Assembly: GCA_910585825.1 (NCBI GenBank)
Contig: CAJUEY010000064.1
Location: forward strand, 1 to 10,377
Origin: an uncultured Lachnospiraceae bacterium
GTDB lineage: Bacteria > Bacillota > Clostridia > Lachnospirales > Lachnospiraceae
Direction of reading: 5' to 3'
Length of the DNA stretch: 10,377 nt
The translations under genes and the position numbers were made by a program. This document shows positions 6,639 through 10,377 of the stretch, in pieces; the stretch's first letter is position 1; each line of letters starts with the position of its first letter. The notes under the pieces are model-generated. The model saw only the letters and a list, made by a program, of their open reading frames with translations. It was not told where the DNA came from and did not search any database.

Positions 6639-8312
6639 TCATTTTTCAAATTGTTCCAGAAAATCCTCCAGCATCTTCTGCAGACGCACGCCATTCTCCC
6701 GGTCGCCGTCTGCGAAAGCTCTTTCATACTGCCGCAGTAATTCTCCGATATGCTGCCGGTTCAATCCTGTTGTTTCCGCAAACACGCGCTTTCCCCTTGC
6801 CAGGAGCAGGTCACTGTGCACATTCCTGCCGTTTCGGTTTTTGTAAGTTTCCAGTTCCTTTATTTTTGCGTCAATTTCCTGTTTGGACAGCCGGAGATTT
6901 TGACTGATAAAGACTTTCTGCGCCGTATTTTTTTCTTCTCCTTCGCAGGCATCCACCACCAGAATCCCATTGATATCATAGGAAAAAGTCACCCGAATGC
7001 AGGCATGGCCAGCCGGCATTGGCTGAATGGGAAGTTCCAGTTCTCCCAGAAAAAGATTATCTTCACAATAATACTCTTCTCCCTGATACACTCTCAAAAC
7101 CACTTTTGACTGCCCGTCATATACGTTGGTATACCTCTGTGTATTCGCACTGGGCAGAACGCTGTTGCGCTCTATCACAGGAGAGAAAATGGAACGTCTG
7201 TCTCCGCTGCGGTTATTTACTTCAACCCCAAGTGTAAAAGGACAGATGTCGGTCAAAAGAATATCTTTCAAATCTTCCTTGCGCTCTTTGATCCCTGCAT
7301 AAATTCCTGCGCCGTGGGCGACAATCTCATCCGGCGAACCTGCCAGCGTGGGTTTTCTTCCCATAAAGCTTGTCAGAAAATAAGGCACTACCGGCATTTT
7401 GGAGGAACCGCCTACCAGTATGATATCCGCCAGATCTTCGGCGTGATAGCCGCTGTCCCTGAGGGCCCGTTCAACGGTACGTCCTGCCCTGGCAAACAAA
7501 TCTTCACAACATTTTACCAATACTTCATTGTTTAAAAAAACGCCGATGTCTTCTCCATCCAGCTCATAGTGAATCAATACCGTCTCCTGATGCGTCAATT
7601 CTTTTTTGCTCTTCTCCGCCAAACGCAGCAGAGCAGCCTGCACACCAGGCTCTAAGCCGTCAAAATCCATATTATGGCTGGCGCAGAGATATTCTGCAAT
7701 CTTTCTGTCAAAATCATTTCCTCCCAGCTGATTATCACCGCTCACTGCTACAATCTCTATGATATTTTCAAAAATATCCACAACGGAAACATCCAGTGTA
7801 CCGCCGCCGAAGTCAAATACAAGACAAACGCCCTCTTCTTCCAGTTTCATCCGGCCTGCCAGTGCAGCGGCGGAAGGTTCGTTCACCAGCCGTTCCACTT
7901 TCAGCCCCGCCAAAAGTCCCGCCTCTTTTGTCGCCGCGCGCTGATTGTCGTTAAAATAAGCCGGCACACTGATTACCGCCTCCTCTACCGGTTCTCCCAG
8001 ATACTTTTCCGCATCTTCTTTTAACTGTTTTAATACCAAAGCTGATAATTCCTGAGGCAGAAAAGACTTTTCTCCCAACGTAATCTTCTGATCCGTACCC
8101 ATTTTCCGTTTGAAAGCGGCTGCCGTTTCTCCTGGATTTGTCACCAGACATTCTTTTGCTATGGCACCGACGATTACATTTTCATTGTCAAAGCTGACTA
8201 CACTGGGAGTCAAATATTCTCCCAGCCCATTGGGAATCTGTTCTATTTTTCCATTCCGATATACAGCCGCAAGACTGTTGGTTGTACCCAGATCAATTCC
8301 TATTACTGCCAT
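6639..8312 (-). CDS. hscC: HscC-type Hsp70 molecular chaperone
   Basis: A 557-residue ATP-dependent Hsp70 chaperone, about 50-80 residues shorter than DnaK and close to the 556 residues of Escherichia coli HscC. The nucleotide-binding domain (1-345) shows GIDLGTTNS (5-13), FDFGGGTLDVS (167-177), NEPSAAALA (144-152) and ILVGGSSKMP (298-307). The linker and start of the substrate-binding domain read DILLTDICPFTLGVE (350-364); the DxCPFTLG form is typical of HscC rather than DnaK. The beta domain runs to about 470 and the helical lid (475-557) is short. The start codon is preceded by AAAGGAG with a somewhat long spacer of about 11 bases. No J-domain partner, nucleotide exchange factor or CIRCE element lies nearby, so it is not part of a dnaK heat-shock operon here. 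Clients are unknown. Confidence 0.93.
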   Translation of the reverse strand: MAVIGIDLGTTNSLAAVYRNGKIEQIPNGLGEYLTPSVVSFDNENVIVGAIAKECLVTNPGETAAAFKRKMGTDQKITLGEKSFLPQELSALVLKQLKEDAEKYLGEPVEEAVISVPAYFNDNQRAATKEAGLLAGLKVERLVNEPSAAALAGRMKLEEEGVCLVFDFGGGTLDVSVVDIFENIIEIVAVSGDNQLGGNDFDRKIAEYLCASHNMDFDGLEPGVQAALLRLAEKSKKELTHQETVLIHYELDGEDIGVFLNNEVLVKCCEDLFARAGRTVERALRDSGYHAEDLADIILVGGSSKMPVVPYFLTSFMGRKPTLAGSPDEIVAHGAGIYAGIKERKEDLKDILLTDICPFTLGVEVNNRSGDRRSIFSPVIERNSVLPSANTQRYTNVYDGQSKVVLRVYQGEEYYCEDNLFLGELELPIQPMPAGHACIRVTFSYDINGILVVDACEGEEKNTAQKVFISQNLRLSKQEIDAKIKELETYKNRNGRNVHSDLLLARGKRVFAETTGLNRQHIGELLRQYERAFADGDRENGVRLQKMLEDFLEQFEK

Positions 8313-8384
8313 ATATATGTCTACTCCTTTGTCCTCGGCGGATAACTTGAACCGGCTGTTTTTCTCTCATTTTTCAAGCATATA

Positions 8385-8461
8385 TTATCCATATTCTTCA
8401 AAAAATGCTCTCGTATTTTTATCAGTTAAAATTTTTGAGCCAAAATAGAGCCATCTTTCTT
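8385..8461 (-). pseudogene. Possible coding remnant (third frame)
   Basis: On the minus strand one frame reads IKERWLYFGSKILTDKNT followed by RAFFEEYG and a stop at 8385-8387. The residues look like a natural protein tail, but no start codon or ribosome-binding site belongs to it. The frame continues upstream only to an earlier stop at 8502-8504 and overlaps the next fragment. In such AT-rich DNA a chance reading cannot be excluded. Confidence 0.25.
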
Positions 8462-8590
8462 TTATCCGATTATATATTCCAATACCGCATTCATGGCTAA
8501 ATTATATATATTTCTCGCTCTAACTGGTCCAATTAAATAGGCTCTTTGCAAATCTGTTTCTGATGCATTTAAAATATCAATTAATTTAAA
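8462..8590 (-). pseudogene. Possible 3' remnant of a helix-hairpin-helix-type gene
   Basis: A 42-codon open stretch on the minus strand begins after a stop codon with no start, and contains ILNASETDLQRAYLIGPVRA (residues 6-25) then ends NAVLEYIIG-stop. The IGPVRARNIY portion looks like a helix-hairpin-helix or a helicase C-terminal end. A preceding frame ending at 8581 reads ACICLVRFDAYKEIVDL, which would join it through a single frameshift near 8581-8595. The pieces together suggest the decayed 3' end of a gene cut off by the yjdF end. This is inferred by eye. Confidence 0.35.
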
Positions 8591-8641
8591 TCAACTATCT
8601 CTTTATATGCATCAAACCTTACCAGACATATACAAGCATCA

Positions 8642-9058
8642 TTATCTGCCCCTATGTTTTTCTTTCCTTTTCTGCTGCTTCAGTTCAAACTGCCGCTTTT
8701 TCTCTGCTTCACGTTGTGCCCGGCTCAAAATCCTGCGTTCAGTTTTCAACTGCTCCTGCTGTAATTTCAAAGCTTGTTGTGATTTTGTTCCTATCCCGGA
8801 ATTTTGTACTTGTTTCCGCACTTCGCGCTGTACTCGTTTAGGACTTCGACCAGCTTCTTTTACATCAGTTGCCACAGCCGGACTAAATCGCAGCCGATAG
8901 TAATTTTTCAGAACAAAATCATAAACCTCATAGTCTTTTGGTTCTGCGCCAAACGTAACCTTACATACAGATAACGTTCCGTTTGATACACATTCAAACA
9001 CTCCCACCCAAAAAGGTTCCTCAAAAAATACTGTCAACTTTCCCGAAACTTTGTCCAT
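8642..9058 (-). CDS. yjdF: YjdF-family protein (DUF2992)
   Basis: A 138-residue cytoplasmic protein of the YjdF family, which is typically controlled by the yjdF riboswitch. The conserved N-terminus reads KLTVFFEEPFWVGVFE (7-22), followed by a short beta-rich domain to about residue 60. The C-terminal half (65-138) is strongly basic and glutamine-, glutamate- and lysine-rich, probably a long helix that could bind nucleic acid. There are no membrane segments. The start follows AGGGAGG (9072-9066) at 7 bases. The biochemical function of the family is not established; its link to azaaromatic compounds comes from the riboswitch. The long structured leader upstream supports the assignment. Confidence 0.88.
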   Translation of the reverse strand: MDKVSGKLTVFFEEPFWVGVFECVSNGTLSVCKVTFGAEPKDYEVYDFVLKNYYRLRFSPAVATDVKEAGRSPKRVQREVRKQVQNSGIGTKSQQALKLQQEQLKTERRILSRAQREAEKKRQFELKQQKRKEKHRGR

Positions 9059-9086
9059 GACAATTCCTCCCTAAAATAATTGTAAT

Positions 9087-9198
9087 AAACAAAGAACGGA
9101 CGACCCTAAGGAGGGAGGGCTACTTACACCATAATGGTGCGACTGGACTACCTACCAGTTCTGCAAGATTACCTTGCGTTGTGTTTTTATCTTTGCTT
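9087..9198 (-). promoter_or_regulatory. yjdF riboswitch candidate (azaaromatic-sensing leader)
   Basis: The yjdF leader folds as a closed multistem structure. A closing stem pairs AAGCAAAGA (9198-9190) with TCTTTGTTT (9095-9087). Hairpins inside it are GCAAG/CTTGC (9177-9173 with 9167-9163), ACTGG/CCAGT (9159-9155 with 9146-9142) and CACCA/TGGTG (9139-9135 with 9131-9127). A CCCT segment (9119-9116) can pair with AGGG (9107-9104). The overlapping CCTCCCT (9118-9112) is exactly complementary to the yjdF ribosome-binding site AGGGAGG, so the two pairings exclude each other and could switch translation. Assignment to the yjdF RNA class rests on gene identity and position; I did not compare it to a covariance model. 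Confidence 0.75.
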
Positions 9199-9202
9199 CT
9201 AT

Positions 9203-9211
9203 ATATTACCA
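9203..9211 (-). promoter_or_regulatory. Putative yjdF promoter (extended -10)
   Basis: On the minus strand TAATAT (9208-9203) has a TGG extension directly upstream and lies just before the riboswitch, so transcription would begin around 9197, next to the first base of the closing stem. The -35 region is weak. Confidence 0.4.
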
Positions 9212-9230
9212 CATAAACGCCTATTTTTCT

Positions 9231-9273
9231 ATAAAAATGTGGCAATCCGCTTGATATTGCGGACTGCCACATT
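9231..9273 (-). terminator. Intrinsic terminator of the acetyltransferase unit
   Basis: On the minus strand AATGTGGCAGTCCGC (9273-9259) pairs with GCGGATTGCCACATT (9250-9236), giving a 15-bp stem with one G-U pair, and runs into TTTTTATAG. It separates the acetyltransferase transcript from the yjdF promoter. Confidence 0.88.
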
Positions 9274-9301
9274 ACTGCCTTTCCCTTATCTGCATTAACT
9301 T

Positions 9302-9321
9302 ACATGGTGCTAACACCATGT
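9302..9321. repeat. Perfect 8-bp hairpin
   Basis: ACATGGTG and CACCATGT flank a CTAA loop in the 3' region of the acetyltransferase transcript. There is no T-run, so it is not a terminator. It could protect the mRNA end or be a recombination remnant. Confidence 0.4.
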
Positions 9322-9404
9322 TCAAATCATTACTAAGGAAATATTCTATCTTTTTTGCAGACAAAACGTTGTAGGAAACTGTATTTCCACACAAATGTTA
9401 CCAA

Positions 9405-10034
9405 TTATTCCAAATCCTCAATTCGACCTGATTGAATCGCCGCAATGTTTTTCTTAATCCTGTTTTCAGACCAATTCCACCATTGGACTTTCAATAATTC
9501 AGAAATCACACCGTCAGAAAACCGTTTTCGTATCGGTTTTGCAGGAACACCTCCAACAATCGTATAAGGTGGTACATCTTTTGTAACAACTGCTCGTGTC
9601 CCAATAATTGCTCCATCACCAATTGTTACACCAGATAGAATAACTGCTTCAAAGCCAATCCAAACATCATTGCCGATTACAATATCGCCTTTGTTGTCCC
9701 ATGCACTTGCAATCTCTTTTACGTCCAATCCCCATTCCTCAAAAAATATTGGAAACGGATATGTTGAAAGTGAAGACATTGCATGATTTGCACTGGCAAA
9801 CAAAAACTTTGCTCCACAGGCGATAGAACAAAATTTGCCAATTTGTAGCTGATCTCCATTAATCGGGTAGTGATATAATACATTATTCTTTTCAAATTCC
9901 CGTGGGTCATGCACAAAATCGTTATACATTGTATAATCACCAATTTTAATTCTGTCATTGGTAATTACATTTTTTAAATAAACCGTTTGGGTATCACCTG
10001 TCCGGGGATAAATTTTATTCTCCGATATAGCCAT
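9405..10034 (-). CDS. Vat/CatB-type xenobiotic O-acetyltransferase (left-handed beta-helix)
   Basis: A 209-residue acetyl-CoA-dependent acetyltransferase of the family that includes streptogramin A (Vat) and type B chloramphenicol (CatB) enzymes. Hexapeptide repeats fold as a left-handed beta-helix, seen in IGKFCSIACGAKF (65-77), IVIGNDVWIG (118-127), VTIGDGAIIGTRAVVTKDV (136-154) and IVGGVPAKPI (159-168). The catalytic histidine is His84 in ANHAMS, in the position of the Vat/CatB histidine. The end KVQWWNWSENRIKKN (182-196) matches the family signature WWNW. Start choice: an ATG at 10047 has no ribosome-binding site and would put GGAGGA inside the gene, whereas ATG at 10034 follows GGAGGA (10047-10042) by 7 bases. 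It has its own promoter, leader peptide and terminator. The substrate cannot be decided; streptogramin A-like drugs are the best guess. Confidence 0.88.
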   Translation of the reverse strand: MAISENKIYPRTGDTQTVYLKNVITNDRIKIGDYTMYNDFVHDPREFEKNNVLYHYPINGDQLQIGKFCSIACGAKFLFASANHAMSSLSTYPFPIFFEEWGLDVKEIASAWDNKGDIVIGNDVWIGFEAVILSGVTIGDGAIIGTRAVVTKDVPPYTIVGGVPAKPIRKRFSDGVISELLKVQWWNWSENRIKKNIAAIQSGRIEDLE

Positions 10035-10079
10035 TTTAAAATCCTCCATGTACTGATAGTTATTATGCGACTATATCGG
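10022..10079 (-). promoter_or_regulatory. Attenuator hairpin masking the acetyltransferase start codon
   Basis: In the minus-strand RNA CCGATATAG (10079-10071) is exactly complementary to CTATATCGG (10030-10022). The stem extends inward by U-G, C-G and G-U pairs to cover the last two bases of the start codon (10033-10032), about 12 bp in all, with the ribosome-binding site in the loop. The 5' arm is made of codons 8-12 of the upstream leader peptide. A ribosome stalled on the leader would open the stem, as in inducible cat and erm genes. Confidence 0.65.
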
Positions 10080-10101
10080 CTACTACAATGCAGCGTTTCA
10101 C
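10063..10101 (-). CDS. Leader peptide MKRCIVVADIVA (putative translational attenuator)
   Basis: A 12-codon reading frame starting with GTG and ending in a double stop TAATAA. It follows AGGAGGT (10114-10108) with an ideal spacer and starts about 29 bases after the predicted transcription start. It ends 29 bases before the acetyltransferase start codon. Codons 8-12 form the 5' arm of the hairpin that reaches the acetyltransferase start codon. The size, strong ribosome-binding site and arrangement are those of leaders that make the ribosome stall in the presence of an antibiotic. I do not recognise the peptide, so the stalling codon and inducing drug are unknown. No promoter or coding function argues for another role. 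Confidence 0.65.
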   Translation of the reverse strand: MKRCIVVADIVA

Positions 10102-10136
10102 TTTTTTACCTCCTCACCCCCCCATTTACAGATTTG

Positions 10137-10145
10137 ATTATACCA
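10137..10145 (-). promoter_or_regulatory. Promoter of leader peptide and acetyltransferase
   Basis: On the minus strand a perfect TATAAT (10142-10137) is preceded by TGG, an extended -10 element. No good -35 is visible, which extended -10 promoters tolerate. Transcription is expected near 10130, so the full leader frame and hairpin are transcribed. Confidence 0.65.
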
Positions 10146-10165
10146 CTTCCCCTCTCCATTTACCA

Positions 10166-10197
10166 CAAAAATATAAGGGATAGCAACCGCTACTCCC
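10166..10197 (-). terminator. Probable terminator upstream of the acetyltransferase promoter
   Basis: Minus-strand GGGAGTAGC and GCTATCCC pair as an 8-bp stem with one bulged G around GGTT, followed by TTATATTTTTG. It would end transcription arriving from the right and keep the acetyltransferase unit independent. Confidence 0.55.
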
Positions 10198-10224
10198 CAC
10201 ATTTTTTATCGTTCCAACGACTTC

Positions 10225-10293
10225 TCAATCTTCTGTTTCTGCTACAATTTTAGTACACAGTCGCACCATAACTTTCTTCTCCATATCCGTCAA
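10225..10293 (-). CDS. Small ORF, 22 residues (unrecognised)
   Basis: A TTG start follows GGAGG (10306-10302) by 8 bases and opens a 22-codon frame beginning MTDMEKKVMVRLCTKIVAE. A strong ribosome-binding site and a following probable terminator suggest that it is translated or is the truncated front of a longer gene. An internal ATG at 10284 lacks a well-placed ribosome-binding site. The function is unknown. Confidence 0.35.
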   Translation of the reverse strand: MTDMEKKVMVRLCTKIVAETED

Positions 10294-10325
10294 ATTGCTG
10301 TCCTCCTTTCATTTTAAGCTGCTTA

Positions 10326-10343
10326 GGCAATTGTTAAATTGCC
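10326..10343. repeat. Hairpin near right edge
   Basis: GGCAATT and AATTGCC are perfect 7-bp arms around GTTA, just upstream of the small ORF on the minus strand. No T-run follows. The role is unclear. Confidence 0.35.
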
Positions 10344-10377
10344 ATACCCGTTGATTTTACTGGGTTTCCTTGTTGTT

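Larger units (their letters stand above)
8313..8641. other. Gene-free stretch between hscC and yjdF
   Basis: This AT-rich stretch holds no intact gene. It contains the presumed 5' region of hscC, in which I find no convincing promoter, the possible coding remnants, and an 8-bp inverted repeat TGATGCAT (8561-8568) / ATGCATCA (8607-8614). No clear terminator follows yjdF. Confidence 0.6.

Noticed and set aside
8396..8440. Terminator after yjdF on the minus strand
   Set aside because: GCTC/GAGC pairing before a T-run is only 4 bp with a long AT-rich loop; too weak to call.
8561..8614. TGATGCAT inverted repeat as a miniature transposon end
   Set aside because: Arms are only 8 bp, no target-site duplication is visible, and the region reads as possible coding remnant.
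10035..10049. Upstream ATG giving five extra residues on the acetyltransferase
   Set aside because: It has no ribosome-binding site; GGAGGA lies just after it and serves the ATG at 10034.

Overview
The window looks like chromosome, or chromosome with acquired segments, from a low-to-moderate GC anaerobic Firmicute, most likely Lachnospiraceae or another gut clostridium. This is inferred from strong AGGAGG ribosome-binding sites, a giant secreted SGNH protein ending in a lysine-rich Fn3-like tail, a BlaI/M56 pair, an HscC-type Hsp70 and a yjdF gene behind a structured leader. No database search was possible.

Layout. (1) 185-4096, minus: a 1303-residue secreted modular hydrolase with two consecutive SGNH modules; the first has lost its catalytic residues. 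Its likely promoter lies in the divergent intergenic region 4097-4383. (2) 4384-6525, plus: a two-gene unit of a BlaI/MecI-type repressor and a BlaR1-like M56 membrane metalloprotease. The protease carries an unfamiliar extracellular domain where BlaR1 has its beta-lactam sensor. Two adjacent 18-bp palindromic repeats overlap the start of transcription and look like autoregulatory operators. (3) A bidirectional intrinsic terminator (6582-6629) separates this unit from the convergent hscC-like gene (6639-8312, minus). (4) 8313-8641 has no intact gene but contains what look like frame-shifted remnants of minus-strand coding sequence. (5) 8642-9198, minus: yjdF with a structured leader matching the expected place and form of a yjdF riboswitch. 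A leader segment is exactly complementary to the yjdF ribosome-binding site. (6) 9405-10142, minus: a Vat/CatB-type xenobiotic acetyltransferase as an independent transcription unit. It has its own promoter, a 12-codon leader peptide with a strong ribosome-binding site, a hairpin joining the leader codons to the acetyltransferase start codon, and its own terminator.

How the parts work together. The right third pairs two xenobiotic-response modules that both act at translation: a riboswitch ahead of yjdF and an apparent ribosome-stalling attenuator ahead of the acetyltransferase. The BlaI/M56 pair is a separate sensing circuit whose target may be only itself. The strongest candidates for something undescribed are the leader-peptide attenuator, the active/inactive tandem SGNH protein, and the M56 sensor with a replaced ectodomain. 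No CRISPR array, rRNA, tRNA, transposase or integrase gene was seen.
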